Source: Candidatus Poribacteria bacterium
Lineage (GTDB): Bacteria; Poribacteria; WGA-4E; GCA-2687025
Assembly (NCBI GenBank): GCA_028818695.1
Contig: JAPPNK010000009.1
Coordinates: forward strand, 1-38,317
Length of the DNA stretch: 38,317 nt
Direction of reading: 5' to 3'
Shown: positions 1 through 7,013 of the stretch, piece after piece
Layout: the number at the start of each line of letters is the position of its first letter
How positions within the stretch are numbered: the first letter of the stretch is position 1
Program-made: the position numbers and the translations under genes
The notes under the pieces: generated by a model
Told to the model about the DNA's origin: nothing
The model's database searches: none
What the model saw: only the letters and a program-made list of their open reading frames with translations

Positions 1-54
1 CTCGTCTTGGTCAAAAATATGCCCTAATGAATTCCATCGCCTTCAGGTACTACC
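1..54. repeat. Left copy of 54-bp terminal inverted repeat
   Basis: Bases 1-54 are identical to the reverse complement of 38263-38316; the match stops at base 55. The right-hand copy lies inside the reading frame that leaves the window, so this is a duplicated piece of coding sequence rather than a phage-type terminus. The perfect short identity, located exactly at both ends, is what a contig looks like when it stops at a repeated k-mer (a 54-base overlap suits k=55). That explanation is inference. Confidence 0.95.
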
Positions 55-83
55 CTCGTCATTCGCTACAGCCCACATTCTAA
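3..83 (+). pseudogene. Fragment of a gene related to the one at the right edge
   Basis: Read in the frame used at the right edge, this stretch encodes RLGQKYALMNSIAFRYY, the same peptide found around position 38290. It then diverges to PRHSLQPTF and stops at TAA 81-83. The right-edge gene continues for nearly 200 residues after the shared peptide, so this copy is truncated or fused to unrelated sequence just after the repeat. Its 5' part is outside the window. No function is known. Confidence 0.55.
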
Positions 84-125
84 AACGGCTCTCTAAAATC
101 AAAACCATCGCCTATAGAGGCTGCC
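66..125. repeat. Dispersed intergenic repeat (CATCGCCTATAG family)
   Basis: This block closely resembles 19378-19437: both run CCACATTC-x-AAAAC-x-GCTCT, then AAAATCAAAACC, then a TCG-x-CT-x-TAGAG core. The core CATCGCCTATAG recurs inverted near 6075-6089 and, shortened, near 26550. The rest of the spacer up to the dacA start at 291 shows no convincing gene. Confidence 0.65.
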
Positions 126-290
126 GTCCGTCTATGCCCGTTGTCTAAGGCGGCGTTTTTCAGTATTTTAGGGTCGGCGCGCCGCAAACGGGGGAGTCCA
201 ACGCAAGTATGTGTAACGGAATGCGCGGCGCCTATCGTCAACTAAAGATGTAGATGTTCATGGATTCCAGGCTTAGAGAAAGGCTTCATC

Positions 291-1487
291 ATGTTTGTAC
301 GCGCTCAAAGGGTTGCGGCGGCTTTGGCGCTCGCCTTTGCGTTCGTCTTTACGGTTGTATCCGGCGCGAAAGCGGCAAAACAGGCTCCCCCAATGGCGTC
401 TATCGTCATAGAGGCGGAAACAGGACAGGTAATCTCCGAAACGCGCAGCGACGAGCTCAGACCCCAAGCTTCCCTTGTCAAAATGATGCTGGCGCTTGTC
501 GTCTTCGACCGCGTCGAAAAGGGAGAGGCGCAGATGGACGCGCTCATACGAACCTCGGCGTATGCGAGCCAGACGGGCGGTTCGCAGGTGTATCTAGCGC
601 ACGGCGAAACGTTCACGCTCGGCGAACTCATGAAAGCGATTGAGATCGCGTCCGCCAACGACGCATGCGTCGCCGTCGCCGAAGGGCTTGTCGGAAGCGT
701 TGAAGCGATGACGGTTCTCATGAACGAGCGGGCGCGCGAACTCGGCATGAAAAACACGAACTATGTAAATGTCCATGGACTGCCCGGAAATCCGGACAGC
801 ATGTCGACCGCCCGCGAGATGGCGATGCTGGCGCGGGAACTGATTGCGAAGCATCCAGGAGCGCTCAAATGGAGCTCAACGGTCAAGGACACATTCCGAA
901 ACGGCCACTTCGACCTTTACAACACGAACAAGCGTTTCTTGGAAAATTTCCCAGGCGCGGACGGCCTCAAGACGGGCTACCACAGCAAGGCGGGGTTCAA
1001 TCTCGTCGCGACGGCGGAGCGCAACGGCATTCGCCTCATCTCGGCGGTGATGGGCGCATCCTCCGACCGCGAAAGAGCGCGCGAATCGGCGCGCCTTCTC
1101 GGAACCGCCTTTGCGACGCATGACCGCCGCGTCGTCGCAAAGGCGGGCGATCTCCTGCCCAATCTGGTCTATGTGAAGGGAAGCGCCCACGCATACGCCC
1201 CCGTCCGCATTGCGCAGGACATTGAGGTGTTTGCAAAACGCTCCGACTTTGAGAAGATCGTCCTAGAAATGGCGTCGCCTCCAAAATTGGAAGCGCCCGT
1301 CAAAAAAGGCGAATCGGCGGGACTCGTCGCGGCGAAACTGAACGGCAAGACGCTCGCGACCGCCCCGATTGAGGTGAATGCCAACATCAAAAAAGCGTCA
1401 ATCATCTGGCGCTTCTGGAACTGGCGCACCCCCCGCCCGACAAAGGGCGATCTGATGCCTCGCGAAACGGCGAAAGCATCGAAATAA
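291..1487 (+). CDS. dacA: D-alanyl-D-alanine carboxypeptidase, peptidase S11 (DacA/PBP5 type)
   Basis: Exported penicillin-binding enzyme that trims the terminal D-Ala from peptidoglycan pentapeptides. A signal peptide covers about residues 1-29. All three S11 active-site motifs are present: S61-x-x-K64, S121-A-N123 and K227-T-G. A PBP5 C-terminal beta domain (about 280-360) follows, and the last 30 residues are basic and Trp-rich, consistent with peripheral membrane attachment. The length of 398 aa is normal. The ATG at 291 has AGAAAGG nine bases upstream. It is convergent with ubiX across a hairpin. Family identity is certain; the exact paralogue (DacA, DacC or DacF) is not. Confidence 0.93.
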   Translation: MFVRAQRVAAALALAFAFVFTVVSGAKAAKQAPPMASIVIEAETGQVISETRSDELRPQASLVKMMLALVVFDRVEKGEAQMDALIRTSAYASQTGGSQVYLAHGETFTLGELMKAIEIASANDACVAVAEGLVGSVEAMTVLMNERARELGMKNTNYVNVHGLPGNPDSMSTAREMAMLARELIAKHPGALKWSSTVKDTFRNGHFDLYNTNKRFLENFPGADGLKTGYHSKAGFNLVATAERNGIRLISAVMGASSDRERARESARLLGTAFATHDRRVVAKAGDLLPNLVYVKGSAHAYAPVRIAQDIEVFAKRSDFEKIVLEMASPPKLEAPVKKGESAGLVAAKLNGKTLATAPIEVNANIKKASIIWRFWNWRTPRPTKGDLMPRETAKASK

Positions 1488-1497
1488 GCGGCAAAAC

Positions 1498-1528
1498 AAG
1501 GCGGGGGAGGAAACCTCTCTCCCGCCTT
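1498..1528 (-). terminator. Hairpin between convergent dacA and ubiX
   Basis: AAGGCGGG (1498-1505) pairs with CCCGCCTT (1521-1528), with further GAGG/CCTC pairing inside. On the minus strand the stem is followed by TTGTTTTG, so it can serve as a rho-independent terminator for the ubiD-menG-ubiX transcript. There is no T-run on the plus side. The stem reaches into the ubiX stop codon. Confidence 0.5.
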
Positions 1529-2123
1529 AACCTTCCCACCGTTTCATCAGATCAAAATCCAGATCGAACTGATCAAACAGCTTTGCCAAAACAAAGTGGA
1601 TCTGATCGTCCAGCGTTTTCGGTTGATGGTAAAAGCCGGGCATCGCCGGCAAAACCGTCGCGCCCATGCGCGCGAGCCGCGCCATGTTCTCCAGATGAAT
1701 CGCGCTCAACGGCGTCTCGCGCGGCACAATGACCAGCTTCCGCCGCTCCTTGAGACACACATCCGCCGCGCGGTGAATCAAATTCAACGACAAACCCGCC
1801 GCCAGAGCGCCGACCGTACCCATGCTGCACGGCAAAACGGTCATCCCCATCGTCCTGAAGCTGCCGCTGGCAATCGAGGCGCCGATATTCCGCGTGTCAT
1901 GGACGACGATGTTCGGCGCGGGCGCCCCGATCATCTGCTCAATGTCGAGACGGTCCGGATCGATAACCCGCCCGCGCTCCTTTAAGAAGGTCAACCGCGC
2001 GGCGGACGAGACCGCCAAATGCGTCTCGATCTCCGTCTTCGCCAGAATCTGCAGGGCGCGCTCGGCATAGACCGCTCCGCTCGCCCCGGTGACGCCCACG
2101 ATGAGCCGTCTCGGCCCGCTCAT
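1527..2123 (-). CDS. ubiX: Flavin prenyltransferase UbiX/Pad1 family
   Basis: UbiX joins a dimethylallyl group to FMN, making the prenylated FMN cofactor needed by UbiD-type decarboxylases. The 198-aa protein starts with the family's nucleotide-binding strand and GVTGASGA loop (about residues 10-17), and keeps the late PAMPGFYHQP segment (about 159-168). Its ATG overlaps the menG stop (ATGA), so the two are translationally coupled. With ubiD in the same operon, the cofactor-maker and the cofactor-user are expressed together. In organisms using the futalosine route, such a pair is proposed to do the decarboxylation step of menaquinone synthesis. Confidence 0.93.
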   Translation of the reverse strand: MSGPRRLIVGVTGASGAVYAERALQILAKTEIETHLAVSSAARLTFLKERGRVIDPDRLDIEQMIGAPAPNIVVHDTRNIGASIASGSFRTMGMTVLPCSMGTVGALAAGLSLNLIHRAADVCLKERRKLVIVPRETPLSAIHLENMARLARMGATVLPAMPGFYHQPKTLDDQIHFVLAKLFDQFDLDFDLMKRWEG

Positions 2124-2830
2124 GCCTTCACCCCGATATGCGCCGCGGCGATGCCGAACGTCCGCAGATAATACCGCGTCTCCGGCAGACCGGCGGCGCG
2201 CATGATCTCCGCCAGCCCCTCCGCATCTGGAAACGCCGCCACAGACGCCGGCAGATACGAATACGCTTTCATATCGCTTTTGGAGACCGCGTTGCCGATG
2301 CGCGGCAGCGCCTGCGTGAAATACAACATATACAGCTTCCGCAAAAAAGCCCTCTTCGGCTGTGTAAATTCTAAAACGGCGACGCGCCCGCCGGGTTTCG
2401 TCACGCGCGCCATCTCGGCGATCCCGCGCTCTAAATTCGCCACATTGCGAATGCCAAAGCCGACCGTCACGCCGTCAAACGACTCGTCCTCGAAGGGCAG
2501 CTGAAGCGTGTCCGCCAGGAGAGGCGCGAACCCGTTCCCGCGCCGCTTTCCCGACTTCGCCTGCCCCCGCTCGACCATCTCCATCACAAAGTCGGAGCCG
2601 ACAACGGACGCCTCAGGGGCGCGTTTCCGCACCGCCAGCGCCAGATCGCCCGTCCCGCAGCAGACGTCCAGATAACGCCCGCGCGGGTCGTCAACCGCCA
2701 TCTTTGCCGTGAAATCCCGCCACCGCCGGTCGATGCCCAGACTCAACAGCCGATTCAGAAGATCGTACCGCGGCGCGATGCCGGCAAACATGCGCCGAAT
2801 ATACCGGCTCTTCTCCTCCTCGGTCGGCAT
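2120..2830 (-). CDS. menG: Demethylmenaquinone/ubiquinone C-methyltransferase (MenG/UbiE)
   Basis: SAM-dependent enzyme that adds the ring methyl group in the last step of menaquinone synthesis (or a ubiquinone intermediate). The 236-aa product carries the family opening RYIRRMFAGIAPRYDLLN and the SAM-binding motif YLDVCCGTGDLAL, then the GFGIRN motif and the conserved EFTQP segment. The frame is open further upstream to 3184, but that part is out-of-frame ubiD sequence; the ATG at 2830 matches family length and lies 8 bases after the ubiD stop. Middle gene of ubiD-menG-ubiX. Confidence 0.92.
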   Translation of the reverse strand: MPTEEEKSRYIRRMFAGIAPRYDLLNRLLSLGIDRRWRDFTAKMAVDDPRGRYLDVCCGTGDLALAVRKRAPEASVVGSDFVMEMVERGQAKSGKRRGNGFAPLLADTLQLPFEDESFDGVTVGFGIRNVANLERGIAEMARVTKPGGRVAVLEFTQPKRAFLRKLYMLYFTQALPRIGNAVSKSDMKAYSYLPASVAAFPDAEGLAEIMRAAGLPETRYYLRTFGIAAAHIGVKA

Positions 2831-2838
2831 CTCTTGCG

Positions 2839-4308
2839 TCAAAATCCGTACTCTTTCCAGCGCTCGTCCACCTTGCGCTTGATCTCCTCCGTCATCTCGA
2901 TCTCGTCCGGCCATTCGCGGTGGAACCCTTCCGACTCCCATTTTTTCGTCGCGTCGATGCCCATCTTGGAGCCGTAGCCGAGACCGACGGAGGCATGGTC
3001 TAAAATATCGATCGGGCCGTCCACAAACATGATATCGCGCTTCGGATCCACATTGCTGCCGACATAGAACCACACCTCGTCCGTATTCTGGACATTCACA
3101 TGCTTGTCGACGACGACGATGATCTTGGAGAACATCATCTGCCCCAAGCCCCAGACGGAGCTCATCGCTTTGCGGGCGTGCCACGGATACTGTTTGTCGA
3201 TGGCGATGAAGACAAAGTTATGAAAGATGCCGAAGATGGGCAGGTTCATGTCGACAATCTCCGGAACCTGCGTCCGCAGCAGCGGCAAAAAGATGCGCTC
3301 CGTCGCCTTGCCGAGATAAAGATCCTCCTGCGGCGGCTTTCCGACGATGATCGTTTGGTAGATCGGTTTTTTGCGCCGTGTGACCGCCGTAATGTGGAAC
3401 TTCGGGTAAAGGTCCGCCAGCGAGTAAAAGCCGGTGTGGTCGCCAAACGGCCCCTCCATGACCAGCTCGTCCGGCTCCAGATAGCCTTCAATGACGAAGT
3501 CGGCTTCGGCGGGAACCTCAATGTCATGGTCGTATCCGTGTTCGGTTGTCAGCGTCTTCGCTTTCACGAGCGTCACATGGTCTTTTTTTAAAAAACCGGC
3601 GAACAGCAGCTCGTCGATCGCATGCGGCAGCGGAGCCGTCGCGGCGTACGGCAGAACGGGATCGCCCCCGACAGCGACGGCAAGCGGCATGCGTTTTCCC
3701 GCGGCGGCGTATTCGCGGTAATGCCCGGCGCCGTCATGGTGCATATGCCAGTGCATCGCCGCTTCATTTTTGGAAAAAATCTGAACGCGGTAGAGGCCGA
3801 CATTGCGCGAGCCGGTATGCAGGCTCTTCGTGAAGACCTGCCCGAAGGTGATATACGGGCCGGCGTCCAGCGGCCAGCAGGTGATGATTGGGAGCGCGTT
3901 CAGATCCACATCCTCTCCTGTGGAGACGACCTCTTGACACGGGCCGGAGCGGACGGTTTTGGGGGGAAACTTTGCCACTTTAGCGAGCCTTGCCGCCGTT
4001 TTCACCTTGTCCATCAGCCCTTCGGGCGGCGCCATGTGGATCATCTCGGCGATCTCGTCTGCAATCTCCTCAATGTCCGAGACGCCCAGCGCCATGCAGA
4101 CCCGCTCCATCGTTCCGTATGTGTTGATGATCAGGGGAAACTCGGAGCCGCGCACATTTTCAAAAAGGAGCGCCGGACCGCCCGCTTTCGTCGTCCTGTC
4201 GGCGATTTCAGAAATTTCAAGATAGGGGGAAACCTCCGCCTGTATCCGCATCAGCCCCCCGTTTTTTTCAAGACCTGCCGCAAAGTCGCTCAGATTTTGA
4301 TACCGCAT
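2839..4308 (-). CDS. ubiD: UbiD-family prenyl-FMN-dependent decarboxylase
   Basis: A 489-aa UbiD family enzyme that decarboxylates an aromatic acid using prenylated FMN from UbiX. The cofactor-binding segment NVGLYRVQ (residues 169-176) and the catalytic-region motif E285-GPFGDHTG are intact. Because menG follows immediately, the likely substrate is a polyprenylated naphthoate on the way to menaquinone (MqnL-like role) rather than 4-hydroxybenzoate, but sequence alone cannot decide this. It is the first gene of the operon, with a sigma-70-like promoter 41-69 bases upstream of the ATG. Confidence 0.93.
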   Translation of the reverse strand: MRYQNLSDFAAGLEKNGGLMRIQAEVSPYLEISEIADRTTKAGGPALLFENVRGSEFPLIINTYGTMERVCMALGVSDIEEIADEIAEMIHMAPPEGLMDKVKTAARLAKVAKFPPKTVRSGPCQEVVSTGEDVDLNALPIITCWPLDAGPYITFGQVFTKSLHTGSRNVGLYRVQIFSKNEAAMHWHMHHDGAGHYREYAAAGKRMPLAVAVGGDPVLPYAATAPLPHAIDELLFAGFLKKDHVTLVKAKTLTTEHGYDHDIEVPAEADFVIEGYLEPDELVMEGPFGDHTGFYSLADLYPKFHITAVTRRKKPIYQTIIVGKPPQEDLYLGKATERIFLPLLRTQVPEIVDMNLPIFGIFHNFVFIAIDKQYPWHARKAMSSVWGLGQMMFSKIIVVVDKHVNVQNTDEVWFYVGSNVDPKRDIMFVDGPIDILDHASVGLGYGSKMGIDATKKWESEGFHREWPDEIEMTEEIKRKVDERWKEYGF

Positions 4309-4348
4309 TCATCCACCCGTTTATGATAAAAACCGCCGCGCATACAAC

Positions 4349-4377
4349 ATCATGCTACGCAGTTCGCCCCCTGTCAA
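4349..4377 (-). promoter_or_regulatory. Sigma-70-like promoter of the ubiD operon
   Basis: On the minus strand TTGACA (4372-4377) is separated by 17 bases from CATGAT (4349-4354). The -35 box is perfect and the -10 box matches 4 of 6. Transcription would start near 4342, about 34 bases before the ubiD ATG. Confidence 0.6.
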
Positions 4378-4410
4378 GCCTATCGCAAAAAGGAGCCTAG
4401 AAAGCCTACG

Positions 4411-4533
4411 AAGCCCCCCTGTCAAGGGGGGTTGGGGGGTTCGGTGGATTCCCGCGGAATGACGGGGAAAGGGAAAACCCCCCTGCCCCCTTACAAAGGG
4501 GGGAGTCTAAGCGCCCCCTGTCAAGGGGGGTTT
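4411..4533. repeat. Cluster of C-run/G-run hairpin repeats
   Basis: Three related hairpins sit in the ubiD-sulfatase gap: CCCCCCT-GTCA-AGGGGGG (4414-4431), CCCCCTT-ACA-AAGGGGG (4486-4502) and CCCCCT-GTCA-AGGGGG (4514-4529). They surround a short palindrome with ATTCCCGCGGAAT. A fourth member lies at 32574-32590. No gene is visible between 4309 and 4573. Confidence 0.75.
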
Positions 4534-4573
4534 GTGAGTTTCTGCGCGCGGGCATGACGGCTTAACGAAGCGT

Positions 4574-5992
4574 CTAGCCTGTGTAGGGAACCGTCCCATG
4601 CGCGTTCACTTGATACCCCCACTCCTCCAGATACGCCTGACCGGGCAAAAAGGCGTCGCCGCGCGCCTCCAAACGCCGGGACAGCCAAGCGTCCAGCTCG
4701 CCTTGAACCTCCGCAACTTCGGGCGATCCGATCAGGTTGTTCAGTTGATGCGGGTCGTTCTCCAGGTCGTAAAGCAGCCACGGCCCGTCCAGCGAACGAA
4801 CATACGAGTAGCGCGGCGTTCGCAGCCCGCGGTATTCGCGCCCTGCTTTCCGCTTCAGGATGTCCGCGCGCCGCTCCTCGTCCAGACGCCGCAGATACTC
4901 GCCCAAAGAGGGGCAGCCGTCGTCGGCGCGCCACTGCCCGAAGGGATGGTAACAAGCTGTGACGACCGCGCCGTCGGTCGGGGGCGCGCCGCCCTGGACG
5001 CAGGCGGAGAAGTCGGCGCCTTCCATCGTGTTCGGTATGTCCGCTTCCGCCAGCCCCAGCAGCGTCGGCATCGCGTCCAGCAGGTCGATTGCCGCGTCGT
5101 CGACAATGCGCCCTTCGCGCCCCAGCTTGGCGGGGTACCGCAGCAGAAACGGGACGCGAATCGACTCCTCCCACGGGCATTGCTTTTTCCAAAGCCCCTG
5201 CGAGCCGAGCATGTCGCCGTGGTCGGAGGTGAAGAGGAGCAGCGTGTTTTCGTCCTGCCCCGTCTCGCGCAGCGTCTGTAAAAGGGAGCCGACGCAGTCG
5301 TCCAGCGCGGCGCAGTGGGCGTAGTAGCCGGCGAGGTCGCGCCGCGCCGCCGCTTCAACCTCCGCCGGAACATTCGGCGGAAGCTGTATCTCGTCAGGGT
5401 TGAAGCGGGCGCGGTATTCGTCCGGCGCGGTGTGGTACGGCGCGTGCGGCGGTCCCCACGCGAGCGTCAAGAAAAACGGCGCGGAGCCGGCGCGTTCGCG
5501 GAGATACCGCTCGGCGTCTTTTGTCTGGGCGAAGGCGTCGTACCCGTCCCAGACGCGCCGCTCGGTTGAATCGCCCTCGTAGTAGAAGGAGCTGTTGTAG
5601 TTGTGCGTACATTCCAGCGCCTTCCAGTAATCGAAGCCGAGGCGCCTGTCGGGCGGGACGGGGTTGGAGCGGCCGTGGTTGTTGATGTGCCACTTGCCGA
5701 TATAGGCCGTCTGGTAGCCTGCGGCTTTGAACGCTTCGGCGGCGCTCGTTCCGCGCATGTTGAGCGGGACGTCGTTCACAATGAGGCCGTGCGTCAGCGC
5801 CGTCTGCCCAGTGAGAAAGCATGCGCGGGAGGGCGTGCAGACAGGAACGCCGGCGATTGCATGTTTGAACTGGACGCTTTCGTCGGCGAGCGCGTCCAGA
5901 TGCGGCGTTTCGACCTGGGCGTTTCCGTCGAAGCCGGTCGCACGGGCGCGCCACTGGTCTGCAAACAGGACAAGGACGTTCGGGCGTTTCAT
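4574..5992 (-). CDS. Sulfatase (formylglycine-dependent, type I)
   Basis: A 472-aa sulfatase of the alkaline-phosphatase superfamily that hydrolyses sulfate esters. The C52-T-P-S-R56 signature followed by ACFLTG marks the cysteine to be converted to formylglycine. The early metal-binding Asp lies in LFADQW (about residue 12), and the second metal site in FTSDHGDMLG. No clear signal peptide is seen, so a cytoplasmic or atypically exported enzyme is possible. The start has GGAGA just upstream. The C-terminal region has the usual small sulfatase domain (YDLENDPHQLNNL). Substrate is unknown; sulfated polysaccharides are a reasonable guess given the hydrolase and second sulfatase downstream. Confidence 0.92.
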   Translation of the reverse strand: MKRPNVLVLFADQWRARATGFDGNAQVETPHLDALADESVQFKHAIAGVPVCTPSRACFLTGQTALTHGLIVNDVPLNMRGTSAAEAFKAAGYQTAYIGKWHINNHGRSNPVPPDRRLGFDYWKALECTHNYNSSFYYEGDSTERRVWDGYDAFAQTKDAERYLRERAGSAPFFLTLAWGPPHAPYHTAPDEYRARFNPDEIQLPPNVPAEVEAAARRDLAGYYAHCAALDDCVGSLLQTLRETGQDENTLLLFTSDHGDMLGSQGLWKKQCPWEESIRVPFLLRYPAKLGREGRIVDDAAIDLLDAMPTLLGLAEADIPNTMEGADFSACVQGGAPPTDGAVVTACYHPFGQWRADDGCPSLGEYLRRLDEERRADILKRKAGREYRGLRTPRYSYVRSLDGPWLLYDLENDPHQLNNLIGSPEVAEVQGELDAWLSRRLEARGDAFLPGQAYLEEWGYQVNAHGTVPYTG

Positions 5993-6239
5993 CGTCTCTC
6001 CGCTTCAAGCCGTTTGGTTGAAGCAGGATAAACGAGGCGGGGCGGCGGCGCAAGCAGGATCGCTTTTCGGCAGTCTCTATAGGCGATGGCGCTATATTAT
6101 CCGAAGAGTTCCGAGAAAAGGCAGTTGCGATCTACTCCAGCGTGAGCGCGGCAGCAAGGTTATGTTCCAGATTGTGGACGGAAAGCGTACGGATGCGTTT
6201 CTCGTTGTCCCAATGCTCAAACGCCGCCGCCAGCGGATG
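5993..6239. other. Intergenic spacer with one repeat core
   Basis: No gene is seen here. Bases 6075-6089 carry CTCTATAGGCGATGG, the inverse of the repeat core at about 103-118. The rest shows no strong promoter, hairpin or reading frame with coding character. Confidence 0.5.
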
Positions 6240-6782
6240 TTATTCCTCAGGACCTCCGAGCGTCACAGCTTTAGAACGGTCTGGAGGCATCTTGATGGTC
6301 GGAGCGGTTAGCTTGAGCGGTTCCCATGACAGCAGCCCCGCTAGACCGGGCGCCTCTATTTTCCCGACCCAGTACGCTCTTGAAGGCGTATAGGACGCTA
6401 TCTGCCATTTTCCGTCGCGCAAACGTCGATTCGATGCGGAAACCGCCTGCACATAGATGTCCTGCCCGATCGGCACATCCTTGAAGCGGTAAAATCCGTT
6501 TCGGTCGGTGTTCACAGCCATTGTTTTACCGCCGGCGGAGTATTGCACAACGCATGCGTTTTTCCAACGCCCCCATGAGGATTGACGCTCTCCAGTGTCA
6601 AGCGGGACGTCGTCGGACGCGCATACAACCGAACCGACCAGCTCGCCGGTTAGAACAATGTCGCGCAAACCTGCAGCCGCAGCCGTCAAAGCCAGAATCG
6701 CCAAACCGGCTGCAGCCGCCGCCAAAAACCATTTTTCAGCAGAAGACAGCTTTTGAAACCAAACGCGAATTTCAATGCGCAT
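6240..6782 (-). CDS. Membrane-anchored protein with carboxypeptidase-regulatory-like beta domain
   Basis: I do not recognise a named family for this 180-aa protein. One transmembrane helix (about residues 19-41) follows a short basic N-terminus, so the rest should face the periplasm. Residues about 45-125 have the pattern of a CarboxypepD_reg/Cna-B-like sandwich, with VNTDRNGFYRFKDVPIGQ resembling the typical T-D-x-x-G-x-Y-x-F-x-x-V-P-x-G turn. GAAGGGA lies about nine bases before the ATG. It lies between the sulfatase and groEL on the same strand, without obvious coupling to either. Confidence 0.65.
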   Translation of the reverse strand: MRIEIRVWFQKLSSAEKWFLAAAAAGLAILALTAAAAGLRDIVLTGELVGSVVCASDDVPLDTGERQSSWGRWKNACVVQYSAGGKTMAVNTDRNGFYRFKDVPIGQDIYVQAVSASNRRLRDGKWQIASYTPSRAYWVGKIEAPGLAGLLSWEPLKLTAPTIKMPPDRSKAVTLGGPEE

Positions 6783-6939
6783 CGGTTGAATCCCTTCGAA
6801 TTGCTACAGCGCTGGAAGCGTCATGACGGTTGGAGCCGCGACCTTACCGCGCCTCTAGCAATCTTAACGGATGCATATCTCTGTGTCAAACGCGCCGCGC
6901 CGTTCTTAAACAGGAAGGAAGATCGGGTAAGCGGAGAAA

Positions 6940-6973
6940 GCGGCGGCTCTGGCGCATGGCTCAAAGCCGCCGC
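6940..6973 (-). terminator. Stem-loop downstream of groEL
   Basis: GCGGCGGCT (6940-6948) pairs with AGCCGCCGC (6965-6973) over a 16-base loop. On the minus strand it is followed by TTTCTCC, a weak T-tract. A second palindrome (CCCCGCGCGGCGGGG, about 6993-7007) lies nearer the stop codon. Together they probably end the groES-groEL transcript. Confidence 0.4.
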
Positions 6974-7013
6974 ATTTCCCATGACTCGTTATCCCCGCGC
7001 GGCGGGGAATCGT

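Noticed and set aside
1-54. Phage or plasmid terminal inverted repeat
   Set aside because: The repeat is coding sequence, and the window holds core chromosomal genes and no replication or packaging genes.
2831-3184. N-terminal extension of the methyltransferase frame
   Set aside because: It overlaps ubiD in another frame and has no family similarity; the ATG at 2830 fits MenG.
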